From contig JBBDSC010000184.1 of NCBI GenBank assembly GCA_040905145.1, positions 1 through 21,280 of the forward strand: DNA of 21,280 bases, written 5' to 3'. This stretch comes from DATGMS01 sp040905145. GTDB taxonomy: Bacteria > Bacteroidota > Bacteroidia > Cytophagales > Cyclobacteriaceae. This document shows, one piece after another, positions 15,179-21,280 of the stretch. The stretch's first letter is position 1, and every line of letters begins with the position of its first letter. A program made the translations under genes and the position numbers. Below the pieces are notes generated by a model. That model searched no databases and was not told where the DNA came from. It saw only the letters and a list, made by a program, of their open reading frames with translations.

Positions 15179-15784
15179 TTAAACCTTCTTTTTGTTCATC
15201 TCATCTACAAGTTGCCGGTTAAGCTTACGTTCACGCTCCAGGGTGTTTCTACGGTGCTGTTCAAATTCCTCACGGGTTTCCATTAATGATTGTTTTATTT
15301 CCGCCGTGACCGCATAGCTTCTTTTAAAGCGGTATATAAAGAAGAGCAGGGATATTGCAAGTATAATTACAATGCCCCACATCAAGGCATTGTAGGTGGA
15401 TTTATGAATGTACATGCCCATGAAAAAAAAGCTGTCCTTCATATCAAGTGCTTGTTGAAGATCACTTTGTGACGTTTGTAGGCCTTCATTTAATTGATCA
15501 ATTGAGGCTTGTTGTTCATTCAACTGATTATTTATGGTATTTAACTGATCTTTTAAAACATTCAGGGAATCCGTAATATTGGCTTTTATTTTTTCCAGGT
15601 TCGCTCTTTTGATTACTTTATAATCTTCGTAGTTGTTGGATATGGAATTGAGATATTCAAACTGGCTTTCTATCGTTCCGCTGTTTAGAGATCCTTCCGG
15701 TGGTGTGGAGGGATTTACTTGCGCATAAGTGGTGGAAAGTGCAAGAAGACAGACAAAAAATGAAAGGCATTTAATTGATTTCAT
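15179..15784 (-). CDS. Signal peptide, coiled-coil and single-TM membrane protein of unknown function
   Basis: A 201-residue envelope protein. The signal peptide ends near TTYAQ (residues 18-22). A Ser/Pro-rich stretch follows, then a long coiled coil at about 55-115 with heptad-like Leu/Ile spacing (LNVLKDQLNTINNQLNEQQ, IDQLNEGLQTSQSDL). A transmembrane helix lies at about 134-152 (ALMWGIVIILAISLLFFIYR), and a basic cytoplasmic tail to 201 is again helical (REEFEQHRRNTLERERKLNR). With the signal peptide cleaved, the coiled coil would be periplasmic and the tail cytoplasmic. I do not recognise a family with known function; I recall similar Bacteroidota proteins being labelled as tRNA methyltransferases, which nothing here supports. 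It has the best promoter seen in the window (15903-15933). Confidence 0.8.
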   Translation of the reverse strand: MKSIKCLSFFVCLLALSTTYAQVNPSTPPEGSLNSGTIESQFEYLNSISNNYEDYKVIKRANLEKIKANITDSLNVLKDQLNTINNQLNEQQASIDQLNEGLQTSQSDLQQALDMKDSFFFMGMYIHKSTYNALMWGIVIILAISLLFFIYRFKRSYAVTAEIKQSLMETREEFEQHRRNTLERERKLNRQLVDEMNKKKV

Positions 15785-16207
15785 ATTTGTAATTATTATT
15801 TGTAGAATTTATGTGTTACGTGAAAACGGGGTGCTTTATTGTACAAAAAACGAAATATATTGGCTCATATAAGGTTTTCTTCTTATGTCCCGAATTCTGT
15901 TGCAAATATAGTGTTTTTTCCTTCTCATGTCAATTCAAGTAAAATTTAGCTTTTTAAATCTGAAGTAATTGGATTCAGTAACAAGAATATGGTAATAATC
16001 CCGGACATAATAATCTTTATTTTACATTTTTCTTTACTCCTGTTGCCCCGCTTACTGTGGCTTTAATAAGGATGAAGAAAAAAAATTATTCGAAAAAATT
16101 TCCAAGAAGTAATTTCGGTACGGGATGTGCAGGAGAAAAAATACTTTGGTATCTTAATATAAAAAATTGTTAAATTGGTCAGGATAAACCCATAACCACA
16201 TATATTC
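15785..16207. other. AT-rich divergent intergenic region
   Basis: Separates the minus-strand coiled-coil protein from plus-strand terC. Apart from the minus-strand promoter at 15903-15933 I see no RNA gene or repeat. I looked for a manganese riboswitch of the yybP-ykoY type before terC and saw no recognisable conserved core. A 33-codon plus-strand reading frame (16072-16173) is present but not convincing. Confidence 0.5.
15903..15933 (-). promoter_or_regulatory. Bacteroidota-type promoter for the coiled-coil membrane protein
   Basis: On the minus strand TTG (15931-15933) is followed after exactly 20 bases by TATATTTG (15910-15903), a full match to the TAnnTTTG -7 element of the Bacteroidota primary sigma factor. 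The predicted transcript would start near 15897 and have a leader of about 110 bases before the ATG at 15784. Confidence 0.65.
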
Positions 16208-16957
16208 ATGGAAATTTTTCTATTAACAGAAACTTGGATTGCCCTTTTGACCCTTACGTTCCTGGAGATTGTTTTAGGCGTTGACAATATTATTTTTATC
16301 TCAATAGTTTCAAATAAGTTGCCAGTAGAGCAACAGGCCAAGGCCCGGAATTTAGGTTTAATCCTGGCACTGGTATTTCGGGTAGGCCTTCTTTTGGGAA
16401 TTGCCTATATTATCCAGTTTACCCAGCCATTGTTTTCTGTTTTTGGAATGGATTTTAGTGGGAGGGATTTAATTCTGGCTGGTGGAGGCTTGTTTCTTTT
16501 ATTCAAATCAACCATTGAGATCCACCATAAAATGGAAGGGGAGGCCCAGGAAGTCAAAGCCAACACTGCAAGTAGTTTCAGAAGTGTGCTTGTTCAAATT
16601 ATACTGCTGGATATGATTTTCTCTTTTGACAGTATTTTGACGGCCGTGGGCTTGGTGGATGATGTGATCATTATGATCATTGCCGTGGTAATCGCTATGG
16701 TGATCATGATGGTTTTTGCCGGCAAAATCAGCCGTTTTATAAACAAACACCCCACTCTCCAGATATTAGCCTTGTCATTCTTGATTTTGATTGGGTTTAT
16801 GTTGATGGTGGAGGGATTCCACGTGGAGGTACCGAAAGGTTACATTTATTTTGCCGTCTTCTTTTCCCTGGCTGTGGAAATAATCAACATGAGAATGAGG
16901 AAAACAACAGGTGGCCATAAGGTTAATCTCAATCCAAGATTGAAGGAGAAGGAATGA
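16208..16957 (+). CDS. TerC-family integral membrane protein
   Basis: A 249-residue inner-membrane protein with about seven hydrophobic segments. It carries both conserved acidic TerC motifs: FLEIVLGVDNIIFISI (residues 19-34), with Glu and Asp inside the membrane, and LLDMIFSFDSILTAVGLVDD (about 137-156). The family (TerC, Alx, YkoY/YceF) is linked to Mn2+ export and to metal loading of exported enzymes; the family name comes from tellurite resistance, which most members do not give. There are no ter operon genes nearby. The ATG at 16208 starts directly at the first transmembrane segment, as is normal. A short 89-base gap to the downstream protease, without a visible terminator, allows co-transcription. 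Confidence 0.9.
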   Translation: MEIFLLTETWIALLTLTFLEIVLGVDNIIFISIVSNKLPVEQQAKARNLGLILALVFRVGLLLGIAYIIQFTQPLFSVFGMDFSGRDLILAGGGLFLLFKSTIEIHHKMEGEAQEVKANTASSFRSVLVQIILLDMIFSFDSILTAVGLVDDVIIMIIAVVIAMVIMMVFAGKISRFINKHPTLQILALSFLILIGFMLMVEGFHVEVPKGYIYFAVFFSLAVEIINMRMRKTTGGHKVNLNPRLKEKE

Positions 16958-17046
16958 TCTTTCACACCTGCGTATTCTGGTGAAATAAGGAAACTGGATG
17001 GAAGTGGCATTCTTTTTGGAGATGATAAAATAAAATATTCAAGAAG

Positions 17047-17841
17047 ATGTTAAAGAAGATACTGATTTTATTTGTCATTGGTTTATTTGCTTATGGTTGT
17101 GCCACTGTACCCCTCAGTGGAAGACGTCAGCTGAGTTTGGTGGATAATTCTGAAGTTTTGCCCTTATCCTACGAGCAGTACAGCGAGGTGAAAAGTGAGA
17201 GTAAAATAGTCACCAATACTGCTGAAGGGCAAAAAGTAGTGAGGGTGGGAAAAGACATCGCGGCTGCAGTAGAGCAATATTTGAAAGAAAACAATTACGG
17301 GGAAATTCTGGAGGGGTTTTCTTGGGAATTTAATTTAATTGAAAATGATCAGGTGAATGCCTGGTGTATGCCTGGAGGAAAAGTGGCTTTTTATACGGGG
17401 ATCATGCCCATATGTCAAAATGAAACGGGTATAGCTGTGGTAATGGGACACGAGATAGCACATGCCATTGCCAACCATGCCAGGGAAAGAATGTCACAGG
17501 GGTTAGTAGCCAATGGCCTTATGGGTGGGCTACAAGTAGCCCTGGGTGAAGATCCATCATTAACTGAAACCATCTTCCTACAGGCTGTAGGTATTGGTGG
17601 ACAGGTGGGGATGTTGAAATTTTCCAGGGACCAGGAACTGGAAGCAGATCAGCTGGGGCTAATCTTTATGGCCATAGCAGGTTATGATCCCCGGGAGGCA
17701 CCCCAGTTCTGGGAAAGAATGGAAGCTGAATCAGGCGGGGGGGCTCCACCGGAATTTTTATCCACTCATCCAGGTCCCAACAGAAGGATTGACAAGCTCA
17801 ATAAGCAAATGGACAAGGCACTGGAATACTACAAGCAATAG
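17047..17841 (+). CDS. M48-family zinc metalloprotease lipoprotein, LoiP/YggG-like
   Basis: A 264-residue periplasmic lipoprotein protease. The lipobox FAYGC places the lipidated residue at Cys18. A family-typical VPLSGRRQLSLV follows (21-32). The zinc site is complete: HEIAH at 135-139 and the downstream third ligand Glu197 in the sequence ELEAD (197-201). The later STHPGPNRRI (239-248) supplies the conserved His of M48 peptidases close to LoiP and the BepA group. No TPR domain follows, so LoiP-like is the better description than BepA-like. Likely role: quality control of envelope or outer-membrane proteins. It lies directly behind terC on the same strand and converges on the exonuclease gene. 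Confidence 0.93.
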   Translation: MLKKILILFVIGLFAYGCATVPLSGRRQLSLVDNSEVLPLSYEQYSEVKSESKIVTNTAEGQKVVRVGKDIAAAVEQYLKENNYGEILEGFSWEFNLIENDQVNAWCMPGGKVAFYTGIMPICQNETGIAVVMGHEIAHAIANHARERMSQGLVANGLMGGLQVALGEDPSLTETIFLQAVGIGGQVGMLKFSRDQELEADQLGLIFMAIAGYDPREAPQFWERMEAESGGGAPPEFLSTHPGPNRRIDKLNKQMDKALEYYKQ

Positions 17842-17960
17842 CAGATCGAATTGTCGAATCGTGGAACTGTCGAATTGTCTAAACAGGATGGGTTCACAGA
17901 TCGACAGTTATGCAGTTCGACAGTTACGACCACCGATTACCGACACACTGATTACCAAAA
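17842..17960. repeat. Degenerate short-motif repeat with inverted copies
   Basis: Immediately after the protease stop the sequence is built from variants of GAATTGTCGAA and TCGACAGTT. AACTGTCGAA (17865-17874) is the exact inverse of TTCGACAGTT (17916-17925), and a further TCGACAGTT lies at 17901-17909. The inverted copies could fold into a long imperfect hairpin. The style resembles the GTCGACTGTGGAC-type units at 371-418. Confidence 0.55.
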
Positions 17961-18032
17961 GACGGTGACGTTGCGGAATTAATTTGTTGTTTCATTGGAT
18001 CTGGATTGGGGCATATTCCAGCAACTTCTTAT

Positions 18033-18836
18033 CTATTTATTGAAGCTTCTTAATTTCACTTGAGTAAACCTTCTCTTGGTGTCCAAGGGAAAATCTCCTT
18101 TCATCATCCAATCATAATACCCTGGTTCTTCTTTAATTACCTGCTCAATGGGCTTGCCTTTATGCTTTCCGAAGTTAAAACACTCCACGCCATTGTCATT
18201 GAAAACGAAGCGTCCCGCCAGGTCCACCATTTTTTCATTGATCAAAGTATGGATTTTTTTCATGTCATTTTCAAGGGTTCCCAGCAGGTTTCCTTGAAGA
18301 TCTTCCATTACCTGGTTCTCATACCGTGCTATTTGTGCTTTGAACACTTCATAGGAAGCAAAAGTATCCGCCTCTGCACTGTGGGCATTTTCTAAAGTTT
18401 TGTTACAATAAAATTTATAGGCCGCCGAAAGGTTTCTTTTTTCCATCATAAAGAAAATCTTCTGGGCATCCAGCAAATTTCTTTTTTCTATGTCGAATTC
18501 AATCCCCGCCCTTAAAAATTCTTCCACTAATAAAGGTATGTCGTACTTTAACACATTAAATCCTGCCAAATCCGCTCCAGCAAAAAACTGGTGTAATTCT
18601 CTGGCAACAGCTTTAAAAGTAGGGGCATCCTTAACATCTTCATCATGAATGCCGTGAATCAAAGTAACTTCCTTGGGAATAGGAATGGTTGGATTGATTT
18701 TCATCGTTTTTATTTCCTCTTTTCCTCCGGGATGGACCTTTACTATGGATATTTCCACAATCCTGTCAGTAGAAATATTAATACCCGTGGCTTCGAGGTC
18801 AAAAAATGCAATAGGCGCTTTTAAATGTAAGTTCAT
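18033..18836 (-). CDS. DnaQ-fold 3'-5' exonuclease (DEDDh), ExoX/Pol III epsilon-like
   Basis: A 267-residue nuclease. The exonuclease domain covers about 8-170 with all five DEDDh residues visible: Asp13 and Glu15 (FFDLEATG), Asp99 (AGFNVLKYDIPLL), His152 and Asp157 (AHSAEADT). The C-terminal part, about 212-262 (FNFGKHKGKPIEQVIKEEPG, then YYDWMMKGDFP), is the small FGKHKG-type domain found in exonuclease X-like proteins and other nucleic-acid enzymes. It could act in mismatch repair, proofreading or DNA turnover; it is not the dedicated proofreading domain of a PolC polymerase. The ATG at 18836 is the only plausible start. The gene is divergent from dnaB, with 346 bases between the starts. 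Confidence 0.92.
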   Translation of the reverse strand: MNLHLKAPIAFFDLEATGINISTDRIVEISIVKVHPGGKEEIKTMKINPTIPIPKEVTLIHGIHDEDVKDAPTFKAVARELHQFFAGADLAGFNVLKYDIPLLVEEFLRAGIEFDIEKRNLLDAQKIFFMMEKRNLSAAYKFYCNKTLENAHSAEADTFASYEVFKAQIARYENQVMEDLQGNLLGTLENDMKKIHTLINEKMVDLAGRFVFNDNGVECFNFGKHKGKPIEQVIKEEPGYYDWMMKGDFPLDTKRRFTQVKLRSFNK

Positions 18837-19182
18837 GGTATTTTTAATTATTTATTCATGTATTTATAATTCGCGTGAAAACTTCGGTAAAAAAAGGAAT
18901 TTTCTTTTAGCTTTTCAAAAGGGGCTTTATCCACCATACAGATTTTTACAAATATACAGTTTTAGGGGCTAAATTAATAATCCATCCCCTAAACTTGCAG
19001 TTTGTAGACAGACACTATAGTTCGCAAAATAGTTGATGTATAGATAAAGCCATACATTCCCAAACATTAAATTCAGCCATTTACATGGCTATTTATGCTT
19101 GGGAAAAGGAATTGTGGATTGTTGATAAACAAGTGAACAAATTGTTTAAAACCTTTCCCCCAAACCCCTTACATTTGTTGAT
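18837..19182. promoter_or_regulatory. Divergent control region between exonuclease gene and dnaB
   Basis: A minus-strand TATATTTG (18956-18949) fully matches the Bacteroidota -7 box and would give the exonuclease gene a leader of about 110 bases; its -33 element is weak. A small perfect hairpin AGCCAT-TTAC-ATGGCT lies at 19075-19090. On the plus side TACATTTG (19170-19177) matches the -7 box but ends 5 bases before the dnaB ATG. Two one-mismatch DnaA-box-like sites are visible: TTATCCACC (18927-18935) and TTATCAACA on the minus strand (19120-19128). Confidence 0.45.
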
Positions 19183-20772
19183 ATGGCAGAACCTAATTTC
19201 ACAAACAAGGACAGGATTTCCAACAGAAGAAAAAGTAATTTGGAGGCGACTTTCGGGATAGGTAAATTGCCTCCGCAGGCCATTGACCTGGAGGAGGCGG
19301 TATTAGGGGCTTTAATGTTGGAAAAGGATGCCTTGACGGCAGTGGTGGACATCCTTACTGCTGAAAGTTTCTATAAAGATTCCCATAAGGAAATCTATCA
19401 GGCCATCTTGGATTTATTTAATGCCAGTGAGCCCATTGATTTATTAACGGTCACCAACCAACTAAGAAGGAATGGGAAGCTGGAAATTGCCGGTGGCGCG
19501 TATTTTATTACCGAACTGACTTCAAGGGTTTCTTCAGCGGCCAATATTGAATACCACGCCAGGATCATTACCGAACAATCTATGAAGCGGGAAATGATCC
19601 AGATAGCCTCTGAAATACAAAGGGATGCCTATGAAGATACGACGGATGTCTTTGAACTTTTGGACAAAATGGAGCAATCACTTTTCGAGATTTCAGAGAA
19701 TAATATCCGAAAGAATTATGCAGATATGCGCTCCATTATGAGAGAGGCTATCACTGAACTGGAAAGCAAAAAAGGACAAAAGGATGGACTCACAGGAGTC
19801 CCCAGTGGTTTTACAGCTTTGGATAGAGTAACTTCAGGATGGCAAAAATCCGATTTGGTAATTATAGCTGCACGTCCTGCCATGGGTAAAACGGCCTTTG
19901 TACTTTCTGTTTTAAGAAATGCCGCAGTAGATCATAATAGGCCAGTGGCCATTTTTTCCCTGGAGATGTCTTCTATTCAGTTGGTCAACCGACTGATTTC
20001 CTCAGAGGCAGAACTTGATTCAGAAAAAATAAAGAAGGGTAATCTTGCTGATTATGAATGGGAACAGTTGATCCACAAAACAAGCAAGCTTTCTTCGGCG
20101 CCACTTTTTGTGGACGATACCCCTGCACTATCCATCCTGGAGTTAAGGGCAAAATGTAGGAGGCTTAAAGCCCAAAGTGATATTCAATTGATCGTAGTGG
20201 ATTATCTTCAGTTGATGTCAGGGGATTCCAAAGGTAACATGGGGGGAAACAGGGAACAGGAGATTTCCAGTATATCCCGGGCACTGAAGAAGATCGCCAA
20301 AGAATTGAGTGTGCCGGTAATCGCACTGTCACAACTTTCCCGTGCAGTCGAGACGAGGGGTGGCGATAAGCGGCCACAATTATCAGATTTAAGGGAATCC
20401 GGAGCCATTGAACAGGATGCCGATATTGTAATGTTTCTTTATCGGCCGGAATACTATGGCATCACAGAGGATGAGGAGGGACACAGTACGGCAGGATTAG
20501 GGGAGGTTATAATTGCCAAGCATAGAAATGGTTCTTTGCAAAATGTAAAGCTGAGATTTATTGGCAAGTACACCAAGTTTACGGACATAGAGATGAATGT
20601 TCCGTATCAGCCTCAGGAAGCCTTGTACGGCAGTAAATTCCCCAGTAGTGCTACGGGGCAAGGGTTTGAAGAGGGCAATATGATCCGTATGCGAAGTAAA
20701 GCCAATGGGCCTGACAGCGATGATGAACCTTTTCCTGGAGGGTTTGATAGCAATGGTCCGGCACCTTTTTAG
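19183..20772 (+). CDS. dnaB: Replicative DNA helicase DnaB
   Basis: A 529-residue hexameric helicase that unwinds DNA at the replication fork. The N-terminal primase-interacting domain spans about 28-135 (LPPQAIDLEEAVLGALML at 29-46), with a linker to about 200. The RecA-like motor begins near GVPSGFTALDRVTSGW. Walker A is ARPAMGKTAF with Lys237 and Thr238; Walker B is LIVVDYLQLM with Asp340. The family motifs IALSQLSRAVE, RESGAIEQDADIVMFLYRPE and IAKHRNGS (Arg finger region, Lys446/Arg448) are intact. No intein is present. It is longer than the E. coli enzyme (471 residues), mainly through a 25-residue leader and a disordered acidic Gly/Pro-rich C-terminal tail, both common in this phylum. 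An isolated housekeeping gene here. Confidence 0.98.
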   Translation: MAEPNFTNKDRISNRRKSNLEATFGIGKLPPQAIDLEEAVLGALMLEKDALTAVVDILTAESFYKDSHKEIYQAILDLFNASEPIDLLTVTNQLRRNGKLEIAGGAYFITELTSRVSSAANIEYHARIITEQSMKREMIQIASEIQRDAYEDTTDVFELLDKMEQSLFEISENNIRKNYADMRSIMREAITELESKKGQKDGLTGVPSGFTALDRVTSGWQKSDLVIIAARPAMGKTAFVLSVLRNAAVDHNRPVAIFSLEMSSIQLVNRLISSEAELDSEKIKKGNLADYEWEQLIHKTSKLSSAPLFVDDTPALSILELRAKCRRLKAQSDIQLIVVDYLQLMSGDSKGNMGGNREQEISSISRALKKIAKELSVPVIALSQLSRAVETRGGDKRPQLSDLRESGAIEQDADIVMFLYRPEYYGITEDEEGHSTAGLGEVIIAKHRNGSLQNVKLRFIGKYTKFTDIEMNVPYQPQEALYGSKFPSSATGQGFEEGNMIRMRSKANGPDSDDEPFPGGFDSNGPAPF

Positions 20773-21280
20773 CCAGATACAGTTTAATGCAAATAACTGT
20801 AACTCAGCGTTTTAATACCACAAATTCCTCGCCGCGATCGTTGTCTGTCCTCCGGTAGGCGGCGTGAAAAATTAGGCGCAACATTAAAAAAGTGTCAACA
20901 AAATTAAAAACGTAACATCAGCTATAAATTCAGGACTCCTGACCTACCGTAAAAGGTCAGGTTGCAATTTTGTAATTCAGGACCAGGTCATTTCCGGGAA
21001 AACACATCTGCTATTGAATTCTATGTCAGGCTGAAAGCCTGCTACACCACGACTTGGGGCAGCGCCCCAAGTTATAATCCGCATTACTCCCTCAGCATAT
21101 CGGGCTGAAACATACCTCCGCATTACTCCCAAATAACATGAGGAGACCATCTCCAACGTTTGGCAAATCTCTTAAGATAACCATCAATGCCATTATATGG
21201 AGAATTGCATCTGCCTAATAAGTGTGCTTTTAAAGTTAAATTGCGACACCACAATTTACGGCCTTACCTTCTTATTTTGA
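20773..21280. repeat. Non-coding region with REP-like palindromes and direct repeats
   Basis: No complete gene is visible. Hairpins occur at 20938-20961 (CCTGACCT/AGGTCAGG, 8-base loop, possible weak dnaB terminator), 21027-21041 (CAGGCT-GAA-AGCCTG) and 21052-21072 (ACTTGGGGC-AGC-GCCCCAAGT). The 13-mer CCGCATTACTCCC occurs twice (21079-21091, 21118-21130). The 11-mer GACACCACAAT at 21245-21255 also opens the window (2-12), and a near copy ACACCACGA directly precedes the large palindrome. This composition is that of a small mobile or palindromic repeat family. No transposase is seen. Confidence 0.55.
21123..21263 (-). other. Possible C-terminal end of a gene or relic running off the right edge
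   Basis: A minus-strand frame is open from an in-frame stop at 21264-21266 down to a stop at 21123-21125. It reads KLWCRNLTLKAHLLGRCNSP, then YNGIDGYLKRFAKRWRW and SPHVIWE. The composition is protein-like (Trp/Arg-rich, transposase-like in style), but I cannot name a family. The stop codon falls inside the first copy of the 13-base direct repeat, so the piece may be part of a repeat element and not a functional gene. Confidence 0.3.

Noticed and set aside
16072..16173. A 33-codon plus-strand frame just before terC (starts MKKKNYSKKF)
   Set aside because: Lys-rich reading in AT-rich DNA with no ribosome-binding site, no promoter and no family resemblance; too little to call a gene.
16141..16207. 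Possible -7 box TACTTTGG ahead of terC
   Set aside because: The spacing inside the element is one base short of TAnnTTTG and no -33 partner was found.
16063..16341. A 92-codon minus-strand frame overlapping the terC start
   Set aside because: It overlaps the strongly conserved TerC N-terminus in antisense and has no recognisable motif or start context.
16208..16957. Tellurite resistance determinant
   Set aside because: TerC-family membership alone does not indicate tellurite resistance; no other ter genes are present, and a metal-transport role is more likely.
1..21280. CRISPR arrays, tRNA or rRNA genes, and known defence systems
   Set aside because: No regularly spaced repeats of CRISPR type, no cloverleaf with the conserved T-loop, and no recognisable defence gene other than the dead higBA relic.

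Overview
The window looks like a chromosomal segment of a Bacteroidota bacterium, most likely a Cytophagales/Cyclobacteriaceae-type organism (Cyclobacterium, Algoriphagus or Echinicola relatives). The grounds are a SusC/SusD nutrient-uptake pair, a PVC-type heme-binding lipoprotein, FG-GAP lipoproteins, a Bacteroidota-type promoter (TTG, 20 bases, TATATTTG), near absence of Shine-Dalgarno sites, and AT-rich spacers with short-motif repeats. The genus is an inference.

Layout. Bases 1-458 are non-coding and full of short repeats and a hairpin. 459-1649 (+) encodes a seven-repeat FG-GAP/VCBS secreted protein. It converges, across a bidirectional terminator, on 1812-3467 (-), an exported protein of unknown function. 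3630-4382 holds a heavily decayed gene on the minus strand. 4609-9246 (+) is a susC-susD operon. Directly behind susD, on the minus strand, lie the remains of a higBA toxin-antitoxin module (9262-9527) and a long hairpin. From 15784 down to 9645 everything intact is on the minus strand: a signal-peptide/coiled-coil/one-TM protein, a GluQRS-like synthetase, an 83-residue winged-helix piece that matches only the C-terminus of NrtR-type Nudix regulators, a 1022-residue dehydrogenase-like propeller/HEAT/cytochrome c lipoprotein, and a Tat-exported sugar-isomerase-like TIM barrel. The right third carries housekeeping genes: a TerC-family membrane protein (+), a LoiP-like M48 metalloprotease lipoprotein (+), a DnaQ-fold exonuclease (-) and the replicative helicase DnaB (+), the last two divergent. 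20773-21280 contains REP-like palindromes, direct repeats and possibly the tail of a minus-strand gene running off the window.

How the genes may work together. SusC/SusD would import an oligomer through the outer membrane. The PVC-type cytochrome lipoprotein and the Tat-exported isomerase are 16 bases apart on one strand and probably form an envelope-located carbohydrate oxidation/isomerisation unit. No glycoside hydrolase, sulfatase, sigma/anti-sigma pair or hybrid two-component regulator is present, so the substrate cannot be named.

The most informative observations are gene relics rather than a new intact system. Two relics, both absent as intact reading frames, flank the susCD operon on either side, and a third broken gene (the regulator tail) lies further along. 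I found no tRNA, rRNA, CRISPR array or complete insertion sequence.
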